Shown here: in pieces, positions 1 to 11,328 of the stretch
Layout: each line of letters starts with the position of its first letter
Numbering within the stretch: position 1 is the first letter of the stretch
Origin: Hofstenia miamia
Taxonomy: Eukaryota; Xenacoelomorpha; Acoela; Hofsteniidae
Assembly: GCA_900660155.1 (NCBI GenBank)
Contig: CABFPE010000032.1
Location: 275,599-339,598 of the forward strand
DNA: 64,000 nt
Direction: 5' to 3'
The notes under the pieces: model-generated
The model's database searches: none
What the model saw: the letters and a program-made list of their open reading frames with translations, nothing else
Told to the model about the DNA's origin: nothing
Position numbers and translations under genes: made by a program

Positions 1-60
1 AATTTAAATGGACTTGGAATGAGTAAGACACCCTGGAGAAGATAAAGCTTGAACTGAAAA

Positions 61-455
61 AGATTCCATTGCTAAACACTCCTGAATATAGTAAGGATTT
101 TATAGTGGATTGTGATGCCAGTGCTGTTGCAATTAGTGGTGTCTTGAGTCAGGAAATAGATGGGATAGAAAGTCCAGTTCAATATTTCAGTAGGAAACTG
201 GAAACTTCAAGCAGCTGAAAGGAACTATGGAGCCACAAAATGGGAAATGTTAGCCTTAGTGTAATCTTTGAGAAAATTTCATTATTTTATGTTAGGCCAT
301 AAATTTATTGTTCATACCAATAAAATCACATTGGCATGGTTGAAAAAGTTTTCTGGAGATAAGTGGCTTGATGGATCAAGTACTTGAATGATTTCTCTTT
401 TTCTATCAGACATCGTCCAGGCTGACTACATCTAAACGCTGACTACTGGACAGCT
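61..455 (+). pseudogene. gypsy RNase H domain, broken (copy 1)
   Basis: Translated pieces show the RNase H signature DCDASAVAISGVLSQ and then YFSRKL, typical of the gypsy pol RNase H that removes the RNA strand of the hybrid during reverse transcription. In-frame stops follow at the AAERNYGA stretch and again before the SLRKF stretch, and a short deletion near 360-370 shifts the frame. It feeds directly into the integrase region downstream. No functional product is expected. Confidence 0.7.
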
Positions 456-1277
456 TTGCCCAGCTATGAAAGAGACCTCAAAAAGCCAGCAGGAGAGAAA
501 ATTCCATTTGGATTTATTCCTCATACTGAATATGAATTGATCCCAGAAATTAATGCAGACAGAATTGGAAAATCAATTCTGCCAATTATGATACAAGAAG
601 AAATTTTGGAAGAGGAGATCATTAAACATCAACAAAACAATCACCTCAGGATAATTCAAACTGAGAAGACTTTTAATTTGTGGTATGTCATAATAGGAAT
701 AAGAACAGCAGTCATGGATGTTATAGACAAGTGTGGACAGTGTCTTCTAAATAATCCCAATCATTTCCCAGAACAAAGAGCTGAGCTGGAGTGCCGAGTT
801 GCTACTAGTCCCAATGAAGTCATCCACATGGAGCAAATATCGCGCCATGATGAAGGTTTTCAATACCTCCTCATAATGGTAGACCATTTCACCAAATATG
901 CTCGGATTATTCCATTAGATAGCACACTCACAGAAAAAATAGCTGGAAAAATTGTTAAAGAATGGATTTTAAAATATGGCCCCATGTGTAAATTAATCTC
1001 TGATCATGGCCCACAGTTTGAAAACAATTTAGTGAAAGCTTTGATGAAAGAATTGGAAGTTGTACATGAATTTACTACAGCTTATCATCCTCAGGCCAAT
1101 GGCCTGGTGGAAAGATTAAATAGGACTCTGATAAAATTGATTAGAGTGGTATTATCTCATGCCAGGGGAAAAAATTGGAGACATGTGATAGAATGTATAG
1201 AGTTCTTTTATAACACATCTGTGCACTCCACTACTGTGTATGTCTTTTTAAAGCCATGTTTGGCCATGAGGCCTTAA
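456..1277 (+). pseudogene. gypsy integrase, 273-codon open stretch (copy 1)
   Basis: Open frame covering the pol linker and integrase. A CGQCL motif near residue 94 is the second half of the integrase zinc-binding HHCC domain; its first half is lost in a deletion. The catalytic D,D,E set is visible: D in MVDHFTKYA (about residue 142), D in LISDHGPQFE (about 183), E in NGLVERLNRTL (about 219). Integrase inserts the cDNA copy into the host genome. The frame is lost near 1250, and the remaining C-terminal part continues in another frame at 1256-1816. The catalytic core looks complete, but zinc-domain loss and the frameshift make it a pseudogene. Confidence 0.8.
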
Positions 1278-1816
1278 CTTCACTTTCCATGATGTTTCCG
1301 AAATACTCTGACAACAGTGTTGAACAGTACATATGCTGTCTGATGCAAGATATGCAACAGATTCATTTGAATGTGTGTCATAACACAAACCAATCCAGTT
1401 TACGACAAAAGAAGACATTCAATAAAAAATTATATGGGGAACTTCATAAATGGGGCGACAAAGTTTTTGCCTACTTACTCCATGTTACTACAGATCATAA
1501 TCAGGTATGGAAATTGGCGAATTATTGGCAAAGGCCTTTCACTATAGAGAAAGTTCTTGTACACAACACCTACACACTTAATAATGGTAAAACAGTACAT
1601 TTTCAAAGGCTCAAAAGAGTAATTAAGGATATCCAGCATGTAATTATTGATGATAGTAGTGAATTTACAGAAGTCAACAACAGTATCAATGTTTTTGAAA
1701 CATATGATAATTTAACTGATTTTGCTGAAGAGGATTTTAATGATACTCAGTTTGATGAAAATGATATTAATATTAGTGACTGTAATCAATGCATATTGCC
1801 TCAGAGGTGTGCCTGA
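1256..1816 (+). pseudogene. gypsy integrase C-terminal region (copy 1, shifted frame)
   Basis: A 186-codon open stretch continuing the integrase after a frameshift at about 1250. It includes the region downstream of the catalytic core, with a basic segment and a motif like NYWQRPFTIEKVL (about residues 88-100), which matches the gypsy integrase C-terminal pattern 'W.GPF.V..vl...tY.l..g'. An acidic tail (EEDFNDTQFDENDIN) follows. The equivalent region of copy 2 lies at 3392-3850. It should be read as one pseudogene with 456-1277. Confidence 0.7.
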
Positions 1817-2121
1817 GAAAACCATCCTTATGATCCCAATATCTGGGACCTTAACCTTATAAATCTGTTTAGGAATGACACCAATAAGGAAGAAAAAATG
1901 CAAGTTNATGAGTAAGACACCCTGGAGAAGAATAAGCTTGAACTGAAAAAGATTCCATTGCTAAACACTCCTGAATATAGTAAGGATTTTATAGTGGATT
2001 GTGATGCCAGTGCTGTTGCAATTAGTGGTGTCTTGAGTCAGGAAATAGATGGGATAGAAAGTCCAGTTCAATATTTCAGTAGGAAACTTTGAGCAGCTGA
2101 AAGGAACTATGGAGCCACAAA

Positions 2122-2316
2122 TTGCAAATTTTAGCCTTTGTGGAGTCTTTGAGAAAATTTTGTTATTTTATATTAGGCCATAAATTTATTGTTCATATGG
2201 ATAACAGTGCATTGGCATGGTTGAAAAAGTTTTCTGGAGATAAGTCAAATATAGTGGCTCAATGGATCAAGTACTTGAATGATTTTTCTTTTTCTATTAG
2301 ACATTGTCCAGGCTGA
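2122..2316 (+). pseudogene. gypsy RNase H remnant (copy 2)
   Basis: A 64-codon open piece of the RNase H C-terminal part, with the motif FIVHMDNSALAWLKKF. The corresponding stretch in copy 1 is mutated. The upstream half (1965-2090) carries DCDASAVAISG but is separated by a stop, and another stop follows the HCPG stretch. Confidence 0.6.
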
Positions 2317-2699
2317 TTACATCTAAATGCTGACTACTGGACAGCTTTACCCAGCTATGAAAGAGACCTCAAAAAGCCAGCAGGAGGGAAAATTCCATTC
2401 AGATTTATTCCTCATACTTAATATGAATTGATCCCAGAAATTCATGTAGACAGAAATGGAAAAACAATTCTGCCAATTATGATATGAGAAGAAATTTCAG
2501 AAGAGGAGATCATTAAACATCAATGAAATGATCAAGAGTTATCTGATATAATGCAATGAATTAAAGATCCCTTTTTTCCCACCTCTCCTATAGTTAATTA
2601 ATATTACAAGCAATATAATTGGATGATGACCAAAAAGGGTTTGCTCTATGCTAAAAGTCAAAACAACCAACTTGCCATTCCAGAATATTTTCAATAAGA

Positions 2700-3790
2700 T
2701 TTAGTAAGACAAGTGCATGAAAAAGGACACCTTGGAATAATTCAAACTGAGAAGACTTTTAATTCACATTATGTCACAATAGGCATAAGATCAGCAGTCA
2801 TGGATGTTATAGACAAGTGTGAACAGTGTCTTCTCAATAATCCCAGTCATTTCCTGGAACAAACAGCTGAGCTGGAATGTTGAGTTGCTACCAGCCCCAA
2901 TAAAATCATCCACATGGATTTGGAGCAATTATCACTCAATGATGATGGTTTTCAATACCTCCTCATAATGGTAGACTATTTCACCAAATATGCTCAGATT
3001 CTTCCATTAGATAGCACACTCACAGAAAAAATAGCTGGAAAAATTGTTAAACAATGGATTTTAAAATATGGCCCCATGTGTAAATTAATCTCTGATCATG
3101 GCCCACAGTTTGAAAATAATTTAATGAAAGCCTTGATGAAAGAGTTGGAAGTGGTTAGGCCAATGGCCTGGTGGAAAGATTAAATAGAACTCCGATAAAA
3201 TTGATTAGATTGGCATTATCTCATGCTAGGGGAAAAAATTGGATATGTGTGATAGAATGTATAGAGTTCTTTTATAACACATCTGTGCACTCCACTACTG
3301 GTGTAAGTCTGCTTAAGGCCATGTTTGGCTGTGAGGCTTTAACTTCACTTTCCATGATGTTTCCAAAATACTCTGACAACAGCATTGAATAGTATGTATG
3401 CTGTCTGATGCAAGATATGCAAAAGATTCATTTGACTGTGTGTCATAATATGAACCAATCCAGTGTACAACAAAAGAAGATGTTCAATAAAAAATTATAT
3501 GGGGAACCTCATAAACAGGGCAACAAAGTTTTTGCTTACAGATCATAATCAGGTATAGAAATTGGTGAATAATTGGCAAGGGCCTTTTACTATAGAGAAA
3601 GTGCTTGACCACAACACCTACACACTTAATAATGGTAAAACAGTACATTTTCAAGGGCTCAAAAGAGCCATTAAGGACATTCAGCATGTAATTATTGATG
3701 ATAACAGTGAATTTACACTAGTTGACAACAGTATCAATGTGTTTGAAACATATGATAATTTAACTGATTTTTTCCTGAAGAGGATTTGAA
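2700..3790 (+). pseudogene. gypsy integrase, fragmented (copy 2)
   Basis: Integrase of copy 2, in pieces. The zinc-domain remnant is near 2710-2860 (HEKGHLGIIQT, then CEQCLLNN). The catalytic aspartates lie in MVDYFTKYA and LISDHGPQFE within 2914-3183, the catalytic glutamate in the shifted frame 3171-3392 (ERLNRTPIK), and the C-terminal region at 3562-3789 (NNWQGPFTIEKVL). The frame change at about 3155-3180 comes from a deletion between the second aspartate and the glutamate. Stops occur at about 2881, 3390 and 3556. Not functional. Confidence 0.75.
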
Positions 3791-3942
3791 TGATACTGAG
3801 TTTGATGAAAATGATATTAATATTAGTGACTGTAATCAACATGTATTGCCTCAGAGGTGAGAGAAAACCATCCTTACAATCCCAATATCTGGGACCTTAA
3901 CCTTATAAATCTGTTTAGGAATGACACCAATAAGGAAGAAAA

Positions 3943-4705
3943 ACATGAGTTGCCAACTTCTCTCTCAAAGAGTGAGAAGGAGGATGGAAGGTAGCACAGA
4001 TGGTACTGATACCTCATCTAGGTGTGGGAGCCATGTATCTCTGCTTGATGAGGCTTGTAAAAGTAAAAGAGGACAACATGATGTTGCTGAGGAGATTCTT
4101 ATTCTGTGCAGGTGACATGTAGCTCCACAATTAGGAGAGGAGACAGCAACAACCCTGTCCTCATCTCACTACTATGTGGGGAGACATGTATCTCCACATG
4201 CATGAGAAGAGCTGGCACAAACAACCAATAAAACTTTTAAAAGTCAAATTTTTTCATAACCTGTTTAGTGTATTACAAACTGTAAATACATCCCCAATGA
4301 GTGATTCAATAGTCCCTTTGACCTCATTAGTTCTTCCACAGTTACATCAACAGTCTATTCCAGGAAGACAGAAGATCAAAAAAAGAAGATGTCAAAGGTA
4401 GGCAAGGATACTCTTCATCCCTATTTTATAGCCACACATCATGCTATCCACTATCTTCTCTGAAGATACAAAATAAATTAAGGTGGATGTATAATACACA
4501 ATAATCTGCTATGATTCCAAAATGCTCAAAGGAATTAGCTGTCTCTACTGGAGAAGCACTGTCCACACATCTTTCAACAAAGATTTTTTGATTTACAATC
4601 TATGTCAATTCTTAAATAATGGTAGCACTATCAGTAGTTTTGACTGTGTCAACATTGATTTCCCTAATTTACTAGTAATATACTTTTTCAGGGTCCAATA
4701 AGTGC
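3943..4705. other. 3' flank of the gypsy copy, no gene recognised
   Basis: Probably the 3' internal region of gypsy copy 2 leading into the assembly gap. Short open stretches (3921-4115, 4174-4401) have no recognisable domain and look like pol tail or untranslated sequence. No LTR boundary could be fixed here. Confidence 0.35.
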
Positions 4706-5705
4706 NNNNNNNNNNNNNNNNNNNNNNNNNNNNNNNNNNNNNNNNNNNNNNNNNNNNNNNNNNNNNNNNNNNNNNNNNNNNNNNNNNNNNNNNNNNNNNN
4801 NNNNNNNNNNNNNNNNNNNNNNNNNNNNNNNNNNNNNNNNNNNNNNNNNNNNNNNNNNNNNNNNNNNNNNNNNNNNNNNNNNNNNNNNNNNNNNNNNNNN
4901 NNNNNNNNNNNNNNNNNNNNNNNNNNNNNNNNNNNNNNNNNNNNNNNNNNNNNNNNNNNNNNNNNNNNNNNNNNNNNNNNNNNNNNNNNNNNNNNNNNNN
5001 NNNNNNNNNNNNNNNNNNNNNNNNNNNNNNNNNNNNNNNNNNNNNNNNNNNNNNNNNNNNNNNNNNNNNNNNNNNNNNNNNNNNNNNNNNNNNNNNNNNN
5101 NNNNNNNNNNNNNNNNNNNNNNNNNNNNNNNNNNNNNNNNNNNNNNNNNNNNNNNNNNNNNNNNNNNNNNNNNNNNNNNNNNNNNNNNNNNNNNNNNNNN
5201 NNNNNNNNNNNNNNNNNNNNNNNNNNNNNNNNNNNNNNNNNNNNNNNNNNNNNNNNNNNNNNNNNNNNNNNNNNNNNNNNNNNNNNNNNNNNNNNNNNNN
5301 NNNNNNNNNNNNNNNNNNNNNNNNNNNNNNNNNNNNNNNNNNNNNNNNNNNNNNNNNNNNNNNNNNNNNNNNNNNNNNNNNNNNNNNNNNNNNNNNNNNN
5401 NNNNNNNNNNNNNNNNNNNNNNNNNNNNNNNNNNNNNNNNNNNNNNNNNNNNNNNNNNNNNNNNNNNNNNNNNNNNNNNNNNNNNNNNNNNNNNNNNNNN
5501 NNNNNNNNNNNNNNNNNNNNNNNNNNNNNNNNNNNNNNNNNNNNNNNNNNNNNNNNNNNNNNNNNNNNNNNNNNNNNNNNNNNNNNNNNNNNNNNNNNNN
5601 NNNNNNNNNNNNNNNNNNNNNNNNNNNNNNNNNNNNNNNNNNNNNNNNNNNNNNNNNNNNNNNNNNNNNNNNNNNNNNNNNNNNNNNNNNNNNNNNNNNN
5701 NNNNN
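4706..5705. other. assembly gap of 1000 N
   Basis: Exactly 1000 unknown bases, a conventional placeholder length, so the true distance is not known. Open frames across it are meaningless. Confidence 0.99.
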
Positions 5706-6068
5706 AAAAGAATTATGAAGCAAATTGAAATTGCTTATCAAATCACAAAAGTAGAAAATATCTGACTTGTGATGGTTCTTAGGGAAGAATATGATGATAC
5801 TATTCCCAAAGCTGTGGAAAGTTTACATTTTCATATGGAAAATTTCATTATTTTGTTTTGATCCAGCTACTATCTGATTTCCATGTATCATACCAATATC
5901 ATTTCAGTAACTAAATTATTGTTCACTGATTTAGTGTTATGCCAGAAGGTACCATCCCACTGGCTAGCCATTGATCAGATACTGATAATTGTTAACTGCC
6001 ACTCAGAAGATAGTCTCAGGGCTTGCCCTTCAACATTTGCCAAAAATTAATTTGAACATGGGGGGGTG

Positions 6069-6739
6069 TGTAGAGTCACTTGGGGAAATTTTGCAATTAT
6101 TATTTATTATCTTTAGATTTGTAATGATGTCAGTATGACATATCTCCTTATTTTGAATTCAGTTTTCAAAAATTACTTCATGTCCCTTTGATTTCATGCT
6201 ACATAATATTATTGCTCAAATTAAATTGCAAGGGAAAAATGTGATATTATTATCTGGTGATCTTTAGTTGTAAACAAAGATAAGGTTATAATTTGAATTT
6301 TATAAATTGAGCAATGATGTTGAAATTGGTTAATAGATTTAATCTAGCTTCAATTGCCATCTACCTTCTTTACTTTTACTTACTTATTGTTTGATATGCA
6401 AATAATTGTGTAAGTTAAGGCAACAATTTGGGAGTACTTTCCTCAAAGTACTGGGGTGACATGTAGCTTCTAGAGATCTTTTCAGATCACCTATCTCAAA
6501 TTGCAGACCATTTAGGTTACAGATATCAATACATATAAGGAAATAATAAATCTGTTGTTCTATCTGCAAAATGTACATGCACCTATAATTAATTACACTG
6601 TGATGATATTATGCCATTGGTTAACATGAATGCATGGTAACTTCATGCTATTATTTAGTGAGCTGAGAGATAACAATGAAAATGAGATGTTTATTATTTA
6701 TTGAGATAGAAAATAAAATGTGAGACATCTAAGGTAGCA
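6069..6739 (+). repeat. probable LTR of a gypsy-type element (671 bp)
   Basis: Starts TGTAGAGTCAC and ends CTAAGGTAGCA, giving TG..CA termini. It is preceded by the G-rich run CATGGGGGGGTG, which looks like a polypurine tract, so this would be a 3' LTR read on the + strand. Two homologous copies occur in the opposite orientation at 9566-10216 and 10217-10860, and all three begin and end at comparable points. It lies downstream of the gypsy pol copies and may be their LTR, but the intervening gap prevents proof. No target duplication was found. Confidence 0.5.
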
Positions 6740-6976
6740 CCATTCACTAAGGTTAAGCACACTTTCCTTCTTGCCAGCACTTTGGCTGGAAGCCATACAA
6801 ATTGGTCATCTTGGATTTCACCTAAAAAGTTGTAGTTAGTTGGATGAATTACTGATGTTTGTTTTAATAATTCTATTTAATGGAATCAGGGCTGTTCTTA
6901 TGAGGTCACTTTTTCAACCTTCTGCAGTGTCAATGAGTTAGCTAGTGTAATTATAATTCCATCCTGCCATTCTACA

Positions 6977-7352
6977 TGGTGACTGTGACAGGACCCTGAT
7001 GTGATGCAGAACATTCCAATGCCTCTCTACAAGGTGAACCCAATTGATAGGAGGTAGCCAAATCTATGCCTTAGTTTTTGCATGTTTGAGCAAGGAGCTG
7101 TTGAATGATGCTGCAGATGCTGCAATGCCAAAAGATGGTTTTTAACTGTAGTTCTCAGTCATCACTGGCCACAATTGGTGATGGACCTGGTTTCAAAGGT
7201 TAAATCTGATGCCTCTCCACCCAATCAATAGGAGTCAGCTGAGTCTACACCTTAGTTTTTGCATGTTTGAAGGGTTCTCAAATTGATCCTTTTGGGCCAG
7301 ATCCTTGTCCATTAGGCACACAAAGAAAAGTCGCAGAGTCTGGCCTGGGGTG
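6977..7352 (+). mobile_element. old TRIM-like element, internal part with PBS
   Basis: Begins right after a ...TTCTACA LTR remnant with TGGTGACTGTGACAGGAC, a mutated form of the primer-binding site TGGCGACCGTGACAGGAC seen intact at 23508 and 26039. The interior has the same two-part layout as the 23508 copy: two related blocks, each with a 'CCTTAGTTTTTGCATGTTTGA' type segment. It carries no polymerase domains. The 5' LTR is lost apart from its last few bases. Divergence from the 23-26 kb copies marks it as an older insertion. Confidence 0.7.
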
Positions 7353-7355
7353 GCA

Positions 7356-7545
7356 TGTAGCATTGGCCAGTAGTTGTTATTATTTATTGGCCAGACCTCA
7401 TGATTTTCTTGTTGGTGACTGGTTGTTGTCATAGTTGTACATATTGTAAATAGCAGTGAATATAAAGAATGAAGCATTTGTAAATAGAAAATAGTTTGAA
7501 CTGTATTCTCTTCTTGTTCACTAGAATCACACCAGTGATACTACA
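7356..7545 (+). repeat. TRIM LTR, old copy (190 bp)
   Basis: Runs from TGTAGCATTGG to GTGATACTACA and aligns along its whole length with the LTRs at 23330, 24024 and 26240. It is preceded by GTCTGGCCTGGGGTGGCA, the G-rich tract found before every 3' LTR of this family. It is the 3' LTR of the element whose interior starts at 6977. Confidence 0.75.
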
Positions 7546-9039
7546 ATATTGATCTTAGAGCTAAACATGCTGAAAACCTAATTTTAAAAATTTAAATGGA
7601 GTTGTGACATCTTTAAAATTTTTGTTGCTATAGAATACTAAAATTAAACTATAATAACTAAAGGCCAACCCAGGTTTTCAAAATGAATTTTTTTTAAAAA
7701 ATATTTATGTTTCTGTGAAATTTTTCTTGAAATTTCAAACAATTCTGATCAAAATTCAGATAGCTAGAGTGAAAAATTCCGAAAAAAGTTTATTTTTCAA
7801 ATAAATGGTATAAAAATTTAAAAATTCAGGCTTATTAAAAATTTATATAAATGTCTAATGTTGGGAATTTAAAAAATCTTTTAATTCTTGAATTCCATTG
7901 TCAATTTGTTGCCTGAGCTCTCTCCAAATATCTTCAATGACAGCAAAAATATTATTTTCCCGCTAGAGGGCGCAATTTTGATATGTTCAGGCTTGTTTTA
8001 AGATTTGAAATCTTCAGCTTGTGGAACTCTATAAGCCTGCAAAATTGCATGGTTATAGCTGCAATATTGATAGAGCAATTGGCAAAAATGTGTTTTTCAA
8101 AATGTTAGAGGAAGCATAGAAAGCAACAAACATTGCTTAAAAAGCCTTTACCTTTCAGCTTTATGTTTACAATCTTATAATTTACTGTATTATGACTTCA
8201 ACCTACTGCTTAACTTGTGATGTGTTTTGTTTGCTTAGGCTATGTCTAAACTACATGATTGGTAGCAAGAAATGTTACAAAATTACATCACATTGCTCAT
8301 TATATCAGTAATTAGAATTTACCAAAATGTGGCAGATCATACATGACCATTCACATAGTCTAACTGTAACCTCATGTAAAACCTATTCCATAAAACTTTT
8401 GGTTTACTTAATAAGTACAAAACATGAGTGAGACAATATTTTTATACAGTCTCTTGACAAATGTTAATGACTTCTTAATGCTTACACATTTCAACATAGG
8501 ATAAAGATTAATTTAACACCTTCATATAAAATTATTTAATCAAATAATTTAGGTGACTCCAATTGCCACAAAAGTAACTAATCAAGGATCTAACAACTTC
8601 AATTGTTGTACATTTCTTATAATTGTTTAGTATAGATAGAGTTTATCAAAAATGAGGATAATGAATCAAAATTTATTTGATCATATAAGCATATTTAAAG
8701 TATTAAATTTTGCTATTCTATAGGTTGTAACCAGGCATCCAATTGTTAATGATTATCTTTACATTAAACTCAATTAGCATAACTATATGATGTCATAAAA
8801 TATTTCATGTACTTGATTGACAAATAAGCTTATGTAAAGATGGACCATTAACAAGCAAGCCTTACATATAAAAACTCTTACACCTATTGATTTAGTCTAA
8901 AGTTTCATCCAAAGCTGAGTCTGACGCAACCTATCACAATACTAAAAATTGGGCTTCCATATGAACTTATTTGTCTAAGATTATTTAGGCTTGCATTAGT
9001 TAACATAAAACACTTATGAAACTGTTTAGAACTTTACAG
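7546..9039. other. no gene recognised
   Basis: AT-rich sequence with no coding signature, RNA gene or clear repeat boundary seen. Confidence 0.5.
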
Positions 9040-9099
9040 AGTATGTGAAATGTAGATCATACCACATGTCTTGGAGAATTTGATTACCATAGAGCATGT

Positions 9100-9560
9100 T
9101 GATAGACACATTTTTGTCATAGGAATACCTTATGGTAACATAATTGTTTACATCACTTCTGTTTACATTTCTCCAACTGTCAATGGTGCTATCTAATTCC
9201 TTGACATGTTGAAGCCTTATACAAATAGCCTTATCATATGTGGAGACTTCAATAGCCATTACACTGTTTGGTGAAACAATTGTTACAATTTTAAAGGACA
9301 GGAGATTATGGATTACATCTTTGGACATACACTCAGATTAATAAACAACACTGATCAGGGCCCAACTTTTTTTAACTCTAGTGGGGGTCAAAGTTATATT
9401 GACTTGTCTCTAGTTGGTCCCAAGGCTGCTTCCTATGTTAACAACTGGATGTTACACCCATACAATAATCCTGATGCCTGGCACTGAATAATTTCTTTTT
9501 CTCTATTCAATAATATTGTAAACATTAGCTGTCCAGAAAGAGAAGTGCTTAACTTGCTTG
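9100..9560 (+). pseudogene. LINE AP-endonuclease domain, broken
   Basis: Reading the + strand in one frame, with stops, gives SVYISPTVNG, then IICGDFNSHYTVW, then GPTFFNSSGGQSYIDLSLV and finally NPDAWH. These match the LINE endonuclease pattern of 'vYrpP', 'GDFNaHh..W' and 'PTf....sSiDLtl', ending where the SDH motif is expected. This domain nicks target DNA to prime reverse transcription. In-frame stops occur after NGAI and after HYTVW. The histidine of the final motif appears as AWH rather than SDH. Confidence 0.75.
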
Positions 9561-9565
9561 GTCAG

Positions 9566-10216
9566 TGCTACCCTAATTGTCTCACATTTTATTATCTATC
9601 TAACTACAAAAATAAACAACTCATTTGTTTTCTTATCTCTCAGCTCACTAAATAATAGCATGTAGTTGCCATGCATTCATGCTAACCAACAGTATAATAT
9701 CATCACAGTGTAATCAATTATTAGTGCATGTACTTTTTGGAATTGAATGAGAGGTTTTTTAATTCTATATGTAGCCATACACATAACCTAATGCTGTCCA
9801 TGATTTGGCCTTGCTTACTGTCTGAATTGCTATGTGTTGCATCAGTACTCAAGGAAAGTACTCCCAAATTGTTGCTGAAACTTATGCAATTATTATCATA
9901 TTGAAAAAGAATTTACTAAATAAAAAGGTAGATGGAATTTGAACCTAGATAAATTCTATTGACCATTTTCTACATTGTTTCTCATTATATACATTGTAAA
10001 TTATTACATATCTTTGTTTACAATGTTATATCATGTGATAATCATGTTTCCCTCACAATTTAATTTGAGCAATAATGCTACATAGCACCTAAGCAAGGGG
10101 ACATTAAACCATTATCACAAACTAAAATCAAAATAAAAGTTTACATCATGTTGATGTCATTACAAATAGAAAAATCAAATAAAATAATAATCATGAAATC
10201 CCTATGTGACTCTACA
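9566..10216 (-). repeat. antisense copy of the 671-bp LTR
   Basis: On the - strand it begins TGTAGAGTCACATAGGG and ends GGGTAGCA, matching the copy at 6069-6739 along its full length with substitutions. It abuts another copy at 10217 without internal element sequence between them. It interrupts the LINE between endonuclease and RT. Confidence 0.6.
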
Positions 10217-10860
10217 TTACCCTATTTGTCTCACAAATTATTATCTACCTCACTACAAAATAAACAGCTCAGTTGTTTTCTTATCTCTCAGCTCACTAAA
10301 TAATAGCATTTAATTGCCATGCATTTGTGTTAACCAACAGTATAATATTATCACAGTGAAATAATTTATTAGTGCATGTACTTGTTGCAATTGAATGAAG
10401 GGTTTAATATTTTTACATGTAACCATATACATAACCTAATTTGGTCCATGATTTGGGATTGAACACTACTTATTGCATCCATACTTGAAGAAGTACTCCC
10501 AAATTGTCACTAGAACTTACACAATCATTATTATAAACATTGTCAATCAGAAAAGAAATTAAATAAGAAGAAAGTTTAAATGAAATTGAAGCTAGATAAA
10601 TTCTATTGACTATTTCTACATTGTTTCTCAGTTTTATACATTGTAATTTTTTACCTGCCTTTGTTTACAATGTAATATCACACAATCATGTTTCCCTTGC
10701 AAATTGAATTGAGCAACAATANAATACTATGTAGCACCAAAGTGACGGGACATTAAACTGTGATTGCAAGCTAAAATCAAAATAAATGTTTATGTCATGT
10801 TGACATCATTATGATTTACACAATCAAATAAAAATATTAGCACAAAGTCCCTGAGCACTT
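10217..10860 (-). repeat. second antisense LTR copy, directly adjacent
   Basis: Same family as 9566-10216 and in the same orientation, with an altered start (near 10857) and a truncated end at the junction. A single n at 10722 marks an assembly join. After it the LINE reading resumes. Confidence 0.55.
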
Positions 10861-10869
10861 GAGCTTCAA

Positions 10870-11328
10870 GTGTATATCAGCAATCATCCATCTTTTTAAT
10901 GCATGCATGGCCTGTGGCTATTTTCCAGTAGTGCTACAGACTGCCCTTGTTGCTTTTCTTTGAGAGCCTAAGAAACTTGACAATGACAACACATGCAATC
11001 ACAAGCATTTCAGGCCAATATTGATCACCCCCATATTGGGCAAAATGCTTGAAAAGCTCATAATGAATAGATTGAACATTAGCTGCCTCTCAATGTGCCA
11101 GCATGGATTTCTGTAGAAATTTTCTGCACTAACTGCCCTATCTGAAATTTACAATTCTGTTAACTATGGGTGACATCTTATTATTTCATTTGATTTTTCT
11201 TCTGTGTTTGATTATGCTCCACCATATCTATTGTTAACACATTAAGGATCCATAATACTCCTGACTATGTTGTGTCTCTAATAAGCAGCTTGTTGAGTCT
11301 GCACACTGCCATAAGTTGAAATTTTCTC
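10870..11328 (+). pseudogene. LINE reverse transcriptase N-terminal half, broken
   Basis: The + strand reads LFNACMACGYFPVVLQTALV, then HFRPILITPILGKMLEKLI, then LIISFDFSSVFD. These match RT fingers and palm block 'LFN.sl..G.fP..wk.a.v', 'yRPI.ll..l.Ki.Ek.i' and 'F.DfskAFD'. Stops interrupt the frame at least four times. It continues into 11329-11907. Confidence 0.75.

Larger units (their letters stand above)
17..1905 (+). mobile_element. Ty3/gypsy retrotransposon fragment, copy 1 (RNase H and integrase)
   Basis: Internal pol segment of a Ty3/gypsy-type LTR retrotransposon, coding on the + strand. The order is end of RT/RNase H (about 61-455) followed by integrase (about 640-1816), as in gypsy pol. 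It ends at the single n at 1906, where a second copy of the same segment begins. Compared with copy 2 it lacks roughly 190 bp between about 640 and 650, the integrase N-terminal region, and it has stops and frameshifts in RNase H. No LTR or PBS is visible at its left end because the window starts inside it. The element is dead. The gypsy assignment rests on domain order and motifs; the clade was not determined. Confidence 0.85.
1907..3942 (+). mobile_element. Ty3/gypsy retrotransposon fragment, copy 2
   Basis: A second copy of the same pol segment begins immediately after the n at 1906 with the same bases as position 18 onward and runs in the same orientation. It keeps about 190 bp (about 2534-2735) that copy 1 has lost, so the copies are not simple duplicates, and they differ by many substitutions. 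It has several in-frame stops in RNase H and in the integrase linker, and a deletion of about 28 bp at 3153 that removes the conserved stretch just before the catalytic glutamate. Homology to copy 1 continues to about 3942; unique 3' sequence follows to about 4440. Confidence 0.85.

Noticed and set aside
4605-5741. Long open frames on both strands
   Set aside because: They consist almost wholly of N from the 1000-base gap; the same holds for 24875-26094.
9026-9328. 100-codon minus-strand frame
   Set aside because: Antisense shadow of the LINE endonuclease, which is on the + strand.
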